Below, in pieces: positions 23,701 through 35,766 of a stretch of 64,000 nucleotides of DNA. Position 1 is the first letter of the stretch; each line of letters starts with the position of its first letter. The notes under the pieces were generated by a model that was not told the DNA's origin, ran no database searches, and was given only the letters and a program-made list of their open reading frames with translations. Source of the DNA: Pholiota molesta (lineage: Eukaryota; Basidiomycota; Agaricomycetes; Agaricales; Strophariaceae); contig JACGCK010000155.1 in assembly GCA_014925825.1 (NCBI GenBank), positions 44,071-108,070 on the forward strand. The letters run 5' to 3'. The translations under genes were made by a program, and so were the position numbers.

Positions 23701-26700
23701 TACGGGTTTTGGCGTCTGCACCCGCTCGCGCGCTTGGGGTCTTTCCAGTTTTTGGTATTCGGTTCCCGTTCCCCGCCTGTGTGCGCGTGGTTGGTGCCGA
23801 CGCCGTCGTGCGGTTGTTCCCACTGGTCTTCGCGGTTTGCCTATCGCTCGCATTGTTCTCTGTTGATCGCATCTCGTTGGCGTTGACGCTGCAGCGCCGG
23901 CGCTGCACTGCCGTTGCGCGTTCCATTTCGCATTCCAGATTGCCGTTTACTTTACCTTCCGGCATTTTTTTCTTCTTCTTTCTTTTCTTTCTCTTTCTGT
24001 AACTAGTTTTTTTTCGTTGACCACCCTCGGCTGCTAATACACGATCTAACCCTCTTTCGTTGTCCAGATCGCATCTCGCCGAGGCCTATTTCGCCATCGA
24101 CGTCAGCGCTGACACACCGCGATCCGTCCCCGACCCACGCCACCCACAGCCAAGCCCAGACCCCGCCGCAGGCGAGCGCGCAAACCGATTCAGCCCACGA
24201 CCCACACCCACACGAGCCAGCCAACCCATCCGCCCTCGATAAGGCCAGCCTTGTGCCGCCGCCAACTACAGCACCCGCAGCGGCTGCCGGTGCGTCCTGG
24301 TGGGAATACGTCGGGTGGGGGCTTACAGGCGCCGGCACACTCGCGTCGCCGAGCAAGGAGGACTCTGCAGCGGCTGTGGAGGCACAGCAGAGCGAGGCCG
24401 TGCGCCTCGCTAGAGAGGCTGAAGAGCGCGAGGCTGAGGCTCGGAAGGAGGAGGAGGAGGAGGAGAGGGTTAGACGCGAGCAGGACGAGGAGGATGAGGC
24501 CAAGGTCGCGGCGCTTGTAGAACAGGTTCAGGAGGAGGATGTGTCTGCAACGACTATCACGACGACTACGACGATGACGGAAAATGCGGCTGCAGCTGCC
24601 ACAGGTGGCGAGCTATCGACGTGGTTCTCTCCTTGGGCATGGTACTCCTCCGCCACGGGTGCCTCCATCGCCAATCAGCCGGAAATGGACAGATATGCGC
24701 CCGAACGAGAAACAGCAGAGGAGAAAGAAATCACCGGCGCTACACGACTACCTCCCATCGACGACAGCCCTCCTTCTCCCACGCAAGACCCAGAAATCAC
24801 CCCCGCACCGCCTTCCTCTCCGCCCGCCCCAGAACTCGAGGCAGAGCCCATCAATCCGATCGCCGCGAGCATCACGTCGCATACATCCGGCTGGGCGTCG
24901 TTCTTCAGCTCGCGCGCGCTCGTGGGCCGCACGCTCGGGTACGGCGTCGGCGCCGCGTCGCGTGCGATAGAAAATGTGCAGCGCGATGAGAACGGAGTGG
25001 AGGTCATGGAGGTCGACTTTGACGAGGACGGGCAGAGGCTGGAAAACACGCCAGGCGCGGAGGCGCAGAGAGGGCGCGGCGGCGAGCCCAAGCCCGTCGG
25101 CGGCGCCAGCAGCAGCCGTGCAGCAAGTGCAAGTGTCATTGCCTCCCTGCACCCCGCCGCGTCGCCGCCACGCACTCCGAGCCCGCGCGTCGCGTCTATC
25201 ACCCGGGCGCCGCCGCTCCAAATCTCCGCGGAGGTGCGGAAGGACAGCGCGCGGCTGAAGTTGGCGGGCAGTGGCAGCAGCAGCCGGTCGGCGTCGGCGG
25301 CGAACACGCCTGTGCGTGGGCGGTCGCCTGCGCTGGACGGGGCGCGGACCGCGTCTTTGCCGTCCAGCGCTGCTACGAACGCGCCTGGATCTGCGAATAC
25401 TACCTCGACCACGAGTGCCGCCGGAACCTCGACGACCACTACCACGTCGACTTCGACCTCGACTTTGACGACCACCACGACTGCGACGACGACCACGCGC
25501 CCAGCGTCGCCGACGCCCACGCTGCCCGCCAAGAAACCCGCGCCGCCGAACCTCGTCCTGCCCACATGGGCGGACACGTTCCACGTCGCGCCGCGCAGCA
25601 TCCCGCCGCCCAGACCCAAGCCCACGCCCAGCCGCGTCGCCAGCGGGGACTCTGCTGCCGCTGCCGGCGGCGGCATGCTGGGCAAGACACTGCATTTCAT
25701 GAACCACGTTTTGTTCGCCAAGGACAGCGCCAGTCCCAGCGCGCATGCGCACGCGCCAGACACGTTGGCGAAGGGCAAGGGCAGGGAGAAGGGCAAGGGC
25801 AAGGAGCGTGTGGTGCAGCGGACCTTCAGCGCTGGGTCCGAGGCGTCGATGGCGAGCGACGACGGCGAGCAGCGGCTGTCGTTGCTCGAGCAGGATCGAA
25901 GGGCGCGGTTTGCGCAGTTTGGGCACGCGCTGCCGAAGGCGTGGCGCATTGTTGATGGGGTTGACATTGGGGCGGAGGCGGGTGTTGGAGCAGACGGAGG
26001 GGCGCAGATGGAGGACGTGCTGCGCGGGTGTCGGCGGGTGGTGGTTATTGGGGTGCATGGGTGGTTTCCGGGTAAGTTGTTATTTCGTTGTTGGTTTCTC
26101 TTTCTTTGTTTTTCCCCGCCCTCGTTCTTTGCGATATTATCGTTATTCTTTCTCCATCCACCATGCAACATCGTCACTCCTTTCTTTCTTCGCTTTCTCT
26201 TCTTTTGCCTCTATTCTTGAATTATTCTCCAATTTGACACGCCATTCCTTCATCAGGCGCGATGATCCGCACCGTCCTCGGCGAGCCGACGGGCACGAGC
26301 ACTAAATTCGCGAGCATGATGGAGCAGGCGCTACATGCGTTCGAGGCGGCGTATGGCGTGCATCTGGACAAGATCACGCAAATCCCACTCGAAGGAGACG
26401 GTACGATCGCGAGGAGAGTGGAAAAGTACGTCACGCGCATCTTTCCCTGCATCCAATCGCCACATCGCCTAATTCGTTTTTTCTTCATTGTAGACTGTAC
26501 GCGAACCTCCAGGCAAACGCGGCGTGGATGGCGGACCTACACGCGGCGGACGCGGTGCTCGTCGCGACGCACTCGCAGGGTTCCGTGGTGTCGACGCACC
26601 TCCTCGCCCGCCTCATCCGCGACGGGCACATCGTCAGCGCGCGCAGCCGCGCCGCTTCTGCTGCCTCGGACGCTGCTGCCTCCGCGGCCGCGATGGATGC

Positions 26701-28138
26701 GGGCGGCGGTATGGCGGCGCTGGCGCTGGGTATGGGCGGCGAGGCGGGTGCGGCTGCGGATGCGGCAAGGAAGGAGGGCGATGGCGCGGGCGTGGGTGGG
26801 TTGGTGCATAGGAGGGTGCAGCGCGTATGTGTGCTGGCGCTGTGCGGCATCCATCTGGGCCCGCTGCGCTACCTGAGCAGCAGCACGCTCGTCGGGCCGT
26901 ATCTCCAGGTGTGCATACTTTCGTCCTTCTACTTCATCGATCCGCTGACGACGCCTTGTTCTGTGCAGTACTTCGAGTCGACTGCCGCGCGCGAGCTGTT
27001 TGAGTTCCAGGTACGCCGGCTCGTTTGTTGCCCCCTGCTGGGCTGTTTGTGCCCCTTCGGGTTAGCTGATTCTTTCTCCTATCTTTCTACATATGTACAT
27101 TCCTTCTGTTCTCTGCCTGCCTTCCGTGCATCGATTACGCCTGGATTACGCTATCGTATCCTTCTCGCCGCAGAACACCGAGAGTGCGGTGTCGAAGGCC
27201 TACGTCGCCGCACTGAACACCGTGTTGGACCATGGGGTGCGTTTCGTCTCCTCCTATCTACGGCGCTATTGCGCTTTCAGCGTCGTTATCTGGGCTGACC
27301 TCTCTGCTTTTGGGTGCTGGCTTTTTTGTTTGTTTTGGTAGACGAAGATTGTGTATGTGGCGTCGCTGAACGACCAGGTGGTGCCCATCTACTCGGGGCT
27401 GTTCACAGCTGCCTCGCATCCGCTCATTCTGCGCGCGCTTTACATCGACGGCGATGCATACCAGTACGTCTATCCTCTCCCTGTGTCTTTCCTGGTTTAT
27501 GTTGTTGGGCTGACGTATTACATTTTTTTTGTTCGATTTAGCTCGTCTGATTTTCTGTCGAACCTGCTAGTGCTGCTTTTACGTATCCTGAACGCGGGCA
27601 TGTCGGACTCCGGCCTGCTCGCACACCTCTCGGAGGCGACGGCGGGCTCGCTGAATGGGGTCGGCCATTCGACGGCGTATGAAGAGGTCGCCACGTATTC
27701 GTACGTCGAGCTTCCAAACATTGGATTCTATTTTTTCGCTGCTAAATATGACGCGCTTTTTATGGCTTGTTTATAGACTTGCGGTGCAGTATCTTTTCAT
27801 GGCGAATGAGGGTGTAACAGAGGAGTCGAGGCTCGAAGTGGAGCCGTTTAATGCGACCCAGGAGCAAAATGACTACGAGGTCCGTATCTTCCTTCCTGCC
27901 TTGCTTCAGTCAGGATGTTGACTGCCATCTCGCCTTATAGATTCCGTGGTCACTCCGCGAAGTCATCGCGGACGAGCGCGTCGCGTATTTCTTTGGGAAG
28001 GAGATTGCCGGGCTGCGCGACGCGTTTAGGGAGTGGCACCCCAAGACGACGATCCTGCGTGATTTGAAGCGCAAGCTGCAACCGATCCAGAGGCTGTCGT
28101 CGACGTTCTCTGTTGGAACGGGGACGAGCAAGCTTTGA
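20709..28138 (+). CDS. YMC020W-like alpha/beta hydrolase, 13 exons
   Basis: Large fungal protein with a C-terminal alpha/beta-hydrolase domain; substrate unknown. Exons: 20709-21270, 21325-21600, 21642-22520, 22720-22806, 24068-26071, 26257-26425, 26494-26908, 26969-27010, 27174-27236, 27342-27463, 27542-27700, 27777-27879, 27941-28138. All phases agree, giving 1692 aa (1681 from the ATG at 20742). The first two thirds are Ser/Pro/Ala-rich and probably disordered, with WWEYVGWGLTGAG, WFSPWAWY and WASFFSSRALVGRT short blocks. The domain starts at RRVVVIGVHGWFPG (oxyanion region), has the nucleophile elbow VLVATHSQGSVVSTHLL (Ser of HSQGS), then YVASLNDQVVPIYSG (candidate Asp) and VGHSTAY. The acceptor at 21641 needs a short 41-nt intron with a weak GTTGAT donor; it restores the frame exactly. 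Intron four is 1261 nt. Confidence 0.82.
23431..23585 (+). repeat. Tandem duplication inside the giant intron
   Basis: Two adjacent copies, about 78 bp each, of a unit beginning 'gtgtgcgatgtgctgggtgc' and ending 'gggttc(t/g)tgatctc', with a few mismatches. It lies inside the 1261-nt intron of the hydrolase gene. Confidence 0.7.
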
Positions 28139-28494
28139 TTGGTTCGAATTCGGCTTTAGGTGTTGTCCTACACTTTTCTTTCGGTTGTCCTTGTTTTCTT
28201 TTTTCTTTTTTCTTCCTTCTTCCGTTGTTTGTGGGACGGTTTTATCTATGTACATGGTTCTGACGATTAGTGTAGATGTTTTTGTTTTTATTCGGGTACG
28301 GGAGATACTTACACACGCATTTTCTTTTTCTTAGAAGCTAGAATGTTTTGCACTCCTTTCAATTCAAGTTTCATATCAATCCAATAATCTACATATTAGT
28401 TGTACAAGTATACTATTTCATGAATCCACGGAGTCTCTGCATTCGAATCGTCGTTAACGCACTTTTGAGCAGGTCAAGCGCCAGTGGGCAAAGC
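28139..28494. terminator. 3'-3' spacer of convergent genes
   Basis: Separates the + strand hydrolase from the minus-strand kinase. T-rich after 28170. It would hold the poly(A) sites of both genes; none is called precisely. Confidence 0.35.
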
Positions 28495-30822
28495 TCAACG
28501 GCGCATCTCCAGTATCTTCCACGAAGGCTTCTTTTCGCGCTTCCCTCGCCCCATACCCGCGTTCTCCTGGTAAGCCCGGCTGCGCGTCCGCATACGCGAG
28601 GGCGTGCCGGGCCTCATCTCGCGGTCGCCGTCCGCGTCGGTATTGTAGACCTCACGCAGTGGCGACAGGGGCGCGCGCTGTCGCGGCGCTCGAACGACGC
28701 CGGCCCGCGACTTCGTCCTGGCTCTGGTCTTGCCTGGTGTTTTTGTGGTCGATCGGTTCCTGCCTTTGGCTCTGGGCGTATGCGAATGCGAATCCGAGGT
28801 GGCGGCGCTTGACTCGTCCTGTGGCATGTAGGGTGGTTCGTCGTCTTCCCAGTTGCTTGGTCCGTAGTAGGGCGCGTAGTCGACGAGCCATGGGTGGCGC
28901 AAGACATCCTTCATTGAAGGCCTCTTGCGAGGGTCATTGTCAAGGAGGCAGCGGATGAGGTCGCGAACTGTGGACGCGGATGGGAAAGAAAGTCAGTGAA
29001 GTTTCACCCCTGTAGGTAGGCAATCATAATATGAGGCACGTACCGTTGACGCTGATGTGTGTGCCGTCCATCTTTTCCAAGCTGAGCACGCGAAGCATGA
29101 CAGCCATTATCAGCTTCGGTGTGCCGGCCATGATGTTGAGTTTCTCCGTCTCGACGCTGTCAGGAAACGTGAAAGCCTCTTCGCCGGTGAGCCTATAATT
29201 TGTGTCAGCATCGGAAACATGGGGGAACACCAGAACGCACATGAAATACAATATTGCGCCGAGACTGAAGCTGTCGACGTGGTCATCATAAAAACCTCGC
29301 TGAGCGACTTCAGGTGCGACGTAGGTCCCTGTCCCACAAACGCTCTGAAAGTAAAGAAAGACTCAGCATTCAATATTCAGGGCTCGCAATATGAGAACTC
29401 TTGACGTACTCGGAGCTCCGTCATTTTGTCAACCTCTTTAGAGAGACCGAAGTCGGCAATCTTGACTAGCGGGGGAACGTCCTTGGTAAGGAGAATATTC
29501 TAGCTCACAAGTCAGACGCTGTTCGAACTCAGGAAAGAGAAAGATTTACCTCGGGTTTTAGGTCGCGATGCGCTATGCCTTTTGAATGTACGTACTGTTC
29601 AGATTAAACACTTATCAGCCGTCCTCGTGCGTGGGTAGCGAATCAAACTTACTGTCATGCCATCGCATATCTGGTACACGATGTCCATCACCTCAGCCTC
29701 CACTATGAATCAGTTAGGAGGATCTACTTTTGAAGTGATCTATACACTTACGCAAGCCATTTGGGTGTCGCGCATCGGTATAGATCTTCAAATTCCCTCC
29801 TTGTACGTATTCCAGAATCAATCCTGTGTTGCGGATTGCATTAGCTTTGATTCTCAAACTTCGCAGACGATATGATGAAATGGATACTCACTGATACAAA
29901 TATTTCTAACCCCCTCGGAAACAAATGTCTCATGCAAGCGACAAATATTCCTGTGGGCCAAACCTTCCATGATGCCAATTTCTTGCGAAACTCTGTTCTG
30001 TGTGTTCATGACCTTCGTTTTTTCGACTTTCTTTACTGCATACCATATACCGGTAGACTTCTGAATAGCCAATTGGACAACTCCAAAGGACCCGGTACCC
30101 AAAATTGTTGGAGTGAGCTCGTAGTTGACGTTGAAAGCGGTTTGTGGTGCGGGAGGCGCTGCATGACGATATATATATCCTGCATGGGAATTAGGGGTTA
30201 TCATTTTCGTGAACGATGCAGATGCTCACGATAGTTTTCGTTTCCGGGTTGTGAAATTGAACCACCGAAAGAAATTTCGTTCCCATCCCTCAGGATGCGC
30301 CTTTGATTTTTCCCAATTCTATACCCGTTTATCTAGTCACGTATCGATGGGTGTCGGTATGTGAGAGGAAAGAGCATGTAAGTGGTAAGAACTTACGAAT
30401 GTTCCGTTTTGTGAGAGGTCATGCACAACGACACTGGGTTCGCTGTCGTTTCCGTCCCAAGTCAAAATGCAATGATGTGCACCTATATAATTCAGTGTCT
30501 GATGCAAAGTGAACCAAGTCGAAATCAGTTGAGTTACTTACTAATTTTATGTCCTTCAATTACTATCACGTTGTCCAGCTCACGGCCGATCGTGACACAA
30601 GGTGCAGCTCTCCAAAAATCGAGGCGTGGCCGACCGTCATGGCATTGAAATGGCACCAAATAACCCCATAGGTGGGCGTCCAGACCAGCGTTTCCAAATA
30701 CCTGAAGGTTTGTCCTGAGCCGTCACAGCCAGAGAAGAGAGCTCCGTATCCATCTCCCAATCGATACTAGGTTCATTCAGAGCGCCCGTATCAGAATCAT
30801 GGATAGAGTTGTTGAGGTCCAT
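28495..30822 (-). CDS. FHA-domain Ser/Thr protein kinase, Cds1/Chk2/Rad53 type
   Basis: Checkpoint-type kinase: an N-terminal FHA phosphopeptide-binding domain, a kinase domain and a basic C-terminal tail, probably nuclear. FHA: HLWGYLVPF, CVTIGRELDNV, then across a 59-nt intron SAHHCILTWDGND, VVVHDLSQNGTF, RIGKNQRRILRDGNEISFG. Kinase: LGTGSFGVVQLA (P-loop), YAVKKVEK (Lys), HRNICRLHET, LILEYVQGGNL, KGIAHRDLKPE-NIL (catalytic loop), IADFGLSKEV (DFG), GTGTYVAPEV (APE), VRDLIRCLLDNDPRKRPSMKDVLRHPWL. All key residues are present, so it should be active. Many introns of 45-75 nt. The tail ends KKPSWKILEMRR. Problem: the first stretch (MDLNNSIHDSD..., ATG at 30822) is in a different frame from the FHA exon near 30700, so the true start, a missed exon or a one-base error is unresolved. 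Confidence 0.82.
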
Positions 30823-31245
30823 CACCGCTATGGTGCAGACAGTGGTGTTGATAGAAGGCGATTAGACGATACGCGTTGGAGGATTTGGACGACACCTTTT
30901 GTATGCTGTTTGGCCAACCCTCAGTATTCAGTGGCATGTTAAACGCGCGTGCACCAAAAACAGACGTGTCGAATGGGCCTTCACAATGCACCTAGATTAT
31001 TGTCGGATCTGAGATGGCCCATTACCATCATGGTCGAATATGACCGTTTAAATGTCCTGTAAGTATTGTGGCATCATAGGAGGAGGGATGTGTACTTCCA
31101 TTGCTATACTGTTCTGAGTTATCTGATAGACATTCAAAAGGAGAAATAGAACGCCAATCTGGTCACAATGAAGAAGTTCACTTTCGAACTTTCAATTTGA
31201 AATTCATTGAAACCACCTTCCATTATTTTCCTTCTTAGGCAATAT
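30823..31245. promoter_or_regulatory. Upstream region of the kinase gene
   Basis: AT-rich spacer. A minus-strand open stretch near 30991-30797 could be an alternative first exon of the kinase but has no recognised content. No TATA box called. Confidence 0.3.
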
Positions 31246-31808
31246 CTATATATCCACCGCTTGCTGTTTGACTAAATTTAGTAGATCCTGCGTTGCTTTG
31301 CATGCTCGCGTATTGTCACTGGGTTCTTTGCACATGGTAAAATGTTGCCATTGTCCATGAAGCTTGGGCCCAAGCTCAACTATGCCGCCGCCAAGGACAA
31401 CCGCTCCAGGAACTCGCCCCGAGCAACGATTACAGCATAATCTGGTGTTCCTGGAAATTATTAACCTGCGTCATGTAAACGAAGAATCAAGTAAACAAGT
31501 AGTATCTCGAGTGTCAGACCTGATCTCGACTTTTGTGAGGCGTATACCTTGCACATTTTTTATTCCGCAGAACTCTTGATTGGGAACAATTATGTAAAAT
31601 GTAAGTGGAGAATTCGCGAATATGAGCCCGAATAGACAATGAGGATGAGTGTTTCTTCCACAATGCTGGCCCTAAAATGTAAAGAACAGGATGCAAGGAG
31701 GTGATTCAAGACCCAGACAAGTGTTTTGATGTTGTGAACACCGATTTTTTCACTATGAACTGCAATTGCCCTAGCAAAATTGAATGCCAGTGGTAACGTG
31801 TCAACCAT
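31246..31808 (-). CDS. Putative small multi-exon gene, unknown
   Basis: ATG at 31808 opens a 30-codon stretch (MVDTLPLAFNFARAIAVH...). A GTCTGG..TTTTAG intron leads into HCLFGLIFANSPLTFYIIVP..., then an intron beginning GTATAC. A last stretch in one frame reads AVVLGGGIVELGPKLHGQWQ and ends at TAG 31246. The last junction does not keep a single frame: an alternative reading stops earlier, after YAVIVARGEFLERLSLAAA. Unrecognised; it may be a real small gene or a decayed one. Confidence 0.3.
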
Positions 31809-32308
31809 TCACGACATGTCCATATTTCCCAATGATTACCTTCCAGAGGAGACAATGTGACCGACAATGTGAATGCATGTTACTTGTAGACAGACGAGCC
31901 ATATCTTGTATTTGAAGTATAATAAAACCTCAGTTTGTGCGCCATGCCTCGTCCGGGCTGTTTCATCTCTACTAAGTAGCTTTAATTTTTGGTTATAAAA
32001 TAAGCCGCCAGTTGAAATTCTCAATCTTTTACAGAATAACTGAGGGTGACATTGTGCTGTTTGCTTCATTGGTGATGATGCGTCCTCTTTCACCAAGTGG
32101 GGTGCACTTTAGGGTTTGACGTTTTTTTTTTGCAGGAACGCTGAAGGCCTGGCAAGGAACATGCCCACGCTCCCTAACACACATTTGAATCCGCCCCGCC
32201 AATACTCACCCACTTCCCAACGAACCTTCAACAGCCCTTCCTTCCGACCTCTAGACCTACCAGTCCCCACAACAACATTAGTCTCCGCTCAGTGGAACAT
32301 CTCTCACA
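31809..32308. other. Spacer before the F-box-like gene
   Basis: A T-run at 32120-32133 and a C/A-rich leader before 32309. No gene is supported. Confidence 0.4.
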
Positions 32309-33829
32309 ATGTCGACCCCCGCTCAGAACTCCTTCCGCAACATTCCAACCAATTCGTTGGCGGCTATATTCCAATATTTTTGCAACAACGAGCCCGTTCA
32401 CCTTCCACTGCAACCCTCGGACCCACGATACTTCCTCAGTCTCGTATGTCGACGATGGGTCAACACCGTCCGCTCCACGTGTTCCCTTTGGGACAACGTT
32501 CACTTTTCAAAGCCGGGCGGTAACAAAGCCTTCGACCCATACCCCTTCCTACACCAATTCGCCCTTTGTGCGGTACGCAGCGGAAGGAACCCGTTGACCG
32601 TCGTTTTCGATATGAAATGCCACGGCTGGACGTTTAGCATTGTTCGTTCAGTCATCATCCCTCACATACATCGAATAAAATCGCTGAGGTGTCAGATATA
32701 CGGGAACGGTGATATCATCAAGTTTATGACCATTCAAGAAGGGCCGTTCAGCATTTTGGAGTCTATGGAGGTTTGCATCATCAACACATTGGACAAGGAC
32801 AAGCCAGTCTCGTCAGTCATCCCCGAGGTCTCTCTTCGCTTCAACGGGTTGCGCACTGCGCCGCACCTTCGCGAAGTCACTTTTCAACTTTTGAACAACC
32901 TTCAGCCCATCGACCTCAAGCTTCCATGGGGCCAACTCACCACGCTGGATATGGGCACAACCGCCATGGAACCAAAAGTATTCCTCAAAATCATGCATTC
33001 CGCTTCAATACAGCTCGAAGCAGGATTTTTCTACGTCAAGTTCACCAGACCCCCACGCCCACACCATAAATCATGGAAGCGCCAAATCACTATGCACGCT
33101 CTGCAAACACTGCGAGTACGGCTGCTGTTTCCGAGCGAGGACACACGCATATTCTCCCTTCTGCGCTTCCCCGCGCTTCAGTTCGTATGGTTCGAGATGC
33201 ACGACCAGTTTCAAGACTGGGACCTGGCCTTGTACACCAAACTCTTGCGAGCATCTACGCAAACCCTGCGGATATTACGCTTAACAGACTATCCCGCCGC
33301 CAGCGCTGGGTCTGCACACGGCGTTGTCACCGCAGACAGAGAGCTGGTGGTTAAGCGCCGCCATCGCGAGACGACTTACCGGTCTCTCGAGAAACTCTTC
33401 GAGGGCACACCGAACCTGGAACAGTTAAATCTCCCATTGGGAGTGTATATCCACGCACCCACGTTGGAGAAGATGGCATCCTGTGTGCTTCTTCCCCAGC
33501 TCTATTCGCTAGAGCTTGGAGCTCTCGATGGGTGGCACGTTCTCTCCATGGTCCGGAGGAGACATGCCGCGCACTACTCTCCGATGGCGCAATCTTGCAA
33601 GCCAGGTCCGTCTCGGCAGACGATGGGTCATGGATTGCAGCCCTTCGGCCTCAGAATCGTGAATATACTTGTTCCGCGCCACGGCTGCGGTGAAGATGAG
33701 CAGCAGGCGCTTGCCGACGAGGCGCGGGCGCTTCGAGGGCTCGGGATCAGGTGCTATGTCCAAAACATCGAAATTCTTCCCTTGCCGATGATGAACTCAA
33801 CGAAGACAGCGGTCGTTGCCATGCAATAG
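32309..33829 (+). CDS. F-box-like protein, single exon
   Basis: 506 aa without introns. Residues 8-60 form an F-box-like start typical of agaricomycetes (FRNIPTNSLAAIFQYFC ... YFLSLVCRRWVNTVRSTCSLW), predicted to bind Skp1 in an SCF ubiquitin ligase. The rest has weak, leucine-rich units (LRTAPHLREVTFQLLNN, QLTTLDMG, LQTLRVRLLFPS, TQTLRILRLTDY, TPNLEQLNLPLGVYIHAPTLE), which would present a substrate. Starts at the ATG in a CACAATG context. It is not closely similar to the two F-box genes at 40 and 55 kb. Target unknown. The F-box is loose, so the Skp1 role is inferred. Confidence 0.68.
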   Translation: MSTPAQNSFRNIPTNSLAAIFQYFCNNEPVHLPLQPSDPRYFLSLVCRRWVNTVRSTCSLWDNVHFSKPGGNKAFDPYPFLHQFALCAVRSGRNPLTVVFDMKCHGWTFSIVRSVIIPHIHRIKSLRCQIYGNGDIIKFMTIQEGPFSILESMEVCIINTLDKDKPVSSVIPEVSLRFNGLRTAPHLREVTFQLLNNLQPIDLKLPWGQLTTLDMGTTAMEPKVFLKIMHSASIQLEAGFFYVKFTRPPRPHHKSWKRQITMHALQTLRVRLLFPSEDTRIFSLLRFPALQFVWFEMHDQFQDWDLALYTKLLRASTQTLRILRLTDYPAASAGSAHGVVTADRELVVKRRHRETTYRSLEKLFEGTPNLEQLNLPLGVYIHAPTLEKMASCVLLPQLYSLELGALDGWHVLSMVRRRHAAHYSPMAQSCKPGPSRQTMGHGLQPFGLRIVNILVPRHGCGEDEQQALADEARALRGLGIRCYVQNIEILPLPMMNSTKTAVVAMQ

Positions 33830-34594
33830 AATTTGCGAGCCTGAGGGCAGGTGTCAGGCACAACGCAAATCTCGACGAGCTCGAATATTGTTTTCTCGAC
33901 CCATCCCTCAATCCTGTATCATAGTCGAACAATATAAACTATGAGGTATTCAACATACCTTTAACGCATCCTATCTGAAAACTCGCTGTTGATTTACAGA
34001 ATCTCGTCTATCCTTTCACTTTTTTGTGCTATATCATATACTATATATTCATCCTTTCTTGTCCCATGCTATATGATCTTTCTTTGCCATTTCTATTCTT
34101 TCTTGTCACATATCATCAATTGCTGCTGGCTACACCATCCTTAACATTCGAGAGCTCATATTTTCCCGAAAGAAACCACCAACTTCAAGCGTATATATCA
34201 AATCTGAAGCATTTGCTGGTATATTCCTTTTCTCATCCTTCTACCAGCAAATCGGACGTCTCTTCGCCGCTCATATCTGCTCTGTCTCTCTCATGTCGTA
34301 TTCATTGTCCCAATGAACTTTGATTATACATTTGAAGTCGATATTAGATACATCGTGAAAATATTGGTGTGGTTTACAAAAGAGAAGATCTACTTTCTTA
34401 CCGTAATGCTGGCATCTGCTTGGGATCGGGATTTACGACCGCTGCAAGTACCGTAGGCTGCAATCTAGTTACATGACCATCGGAGGAACAAAGTAAAACA
34501 CCTTGCGATCTCTTCCTTCTCACCACCAGCCCGCAGCATCCTGCGCGCTTCACCCAACAACCTAGGTCGCCACGTCACCTCCACCTGTCTTCAT
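33830..34594. other. Spacer between F-box-like and HNH genes
   Basis: T-rich, with short frames only. It should contain the 3' ends of both flanking convergent genes. Confidence 0.4.
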
Positions 34595-35633
34595 TCAATT
34601 CTTTGCGGCAGCATCGATACCCTCCGTCTCCTCAGGCGACCGGCTCCCATGTTGACGATCATCTACGCCGATAGAGGAGACATATTTATGTGTATTCTCG
34701 TCGGCGGTGCCCGTCCAGCTCGTGCCCTCGCGCTCGCAGGCCCGCCACGACGGCGCCGCGCGCTGGACGACGAGGATGTCGTCGACGCCCTTGGCGCTCA
34801 GCACGGGCAGCTGCGCTTCCCTTTCCATTTCGGGCGCGGTGGCCGTCCCCGCGTCCCTTCTTGCCGGCTGCGGAAGCACGCTCCCACACGCGGGGAAATC
34901 ACGCTTGAACGACCCCGCGGCATCGTCGAACGCGCCCGCGGAGATGATCCAGTCCTGCCACGGGATGTCGTGCGGGATGAAGGGCGCGACGGGGCGGAAG
35001 GGCCAGTAGCCGCGGATGCGCATCTCGTGGATGATGAAGAGCGCGGGGAACGGGGCGTGGTGGTCCTTGATGTCGAGCGCGATGGCTTTGCCGTGGTATT
35101 GTTGGAGCTTGTCGGAGCCGGAGTAGTTGACGAACACGAACTTCTGGCACTATTCATTTTTTTTTTGCGTGAATACTTGGGGAGAAGTGAAGATGGATGG
35201 GGCGAACGCACAGAGGGGAAGAAGCGGATGAAGAAGCGGTGCGCTTTGAAGGCGGTGCGGTGGGTGATGCACATGACGAGGCTGTTGCGCGGTTCATGAT
35301 TGGGATGCGCTTTGGCGTGCGGAGGAATCCAACCGCGCTCCTTGAGATCAGTCCACTGTGTTTCGTATTAGCCTAAGGATGGATGCAGGATTGAACACGT
35401 TGCCTGCTTACAGGATGTAAATCTCTGACAATAGGCCAAGACTCGTTGTATATTTCTGTAGAGTCGCCGCAGATGACGCAGCGCGGCAGGCCGAAGAATA
35501 CGTCTCGTTCGTAGAGTGCCTCCTTGAAAGCCGTGGTTGACGACGAGACCGAGACATCGCGTTCTCCCAAATCATATCCAAGAGGTGGCCCCCTGGGTGG
35601 GAGAGGAAGTTGGAATATAGGCAGGGGCAGCAT
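34595..35633 (-). CDS. HNH-domain protein, three exons
   Basis: 306 aa predicted. Exons: 35633-35412, 35355-35212, 35149-34595, phase 0 at both junctions. It matches the fungal HNH family (HNH_2 type): RCVICGDST (zinc/first motif), then WPIVRDLHP-WTDLKERGWIPPHAKAHPNH, EPRNSLVMCITHRTAFKAHR and FFIRFFPS. After the domain comes a conserved stretch: FVFVNYSGSD, YHGKAIALDIKDHHAPFPAL, FIIHEMRIRGYWPF. The usual Asp or Asn of the last HNH element (HxxFD) appears as TAFKAH, and the expected His after IVRD is LHP, so catalysis is uncertain. Members are widespread in agaricomycetes and of unknown function. The C-terminal 90 residues are low-complexity and poorly conserved in look. The ATG at 35633 is the first in frame. 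Confidence 0.72.
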
Positions 35634-35766
35634 GACGGTTAACGCAGAAAGAGCGAGACATAGTGAACGTCTAAGACAAGAGGATGAGCAGCGTATGGCT
35701 GCGAACAGTGACACCGTGACCGGACACGCGCGTGTGACGGCACGCGCATCACTCTCTAGCCCTGTT

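Noticed and set aside
22679..23966. Several frames inside the giant intron, one over 200 codons
   Set aside because: Cys/Phe/Leu-rich products of a T-rich strand; no recognised content and both flanking exons splice over them in phase.
24675..26177. 500-codon antisense frame across the hydrolase gene
   Set aside because: Shadow of the GC-rich, Ser/Ala-rich coding exon; no splice structure and no motif.
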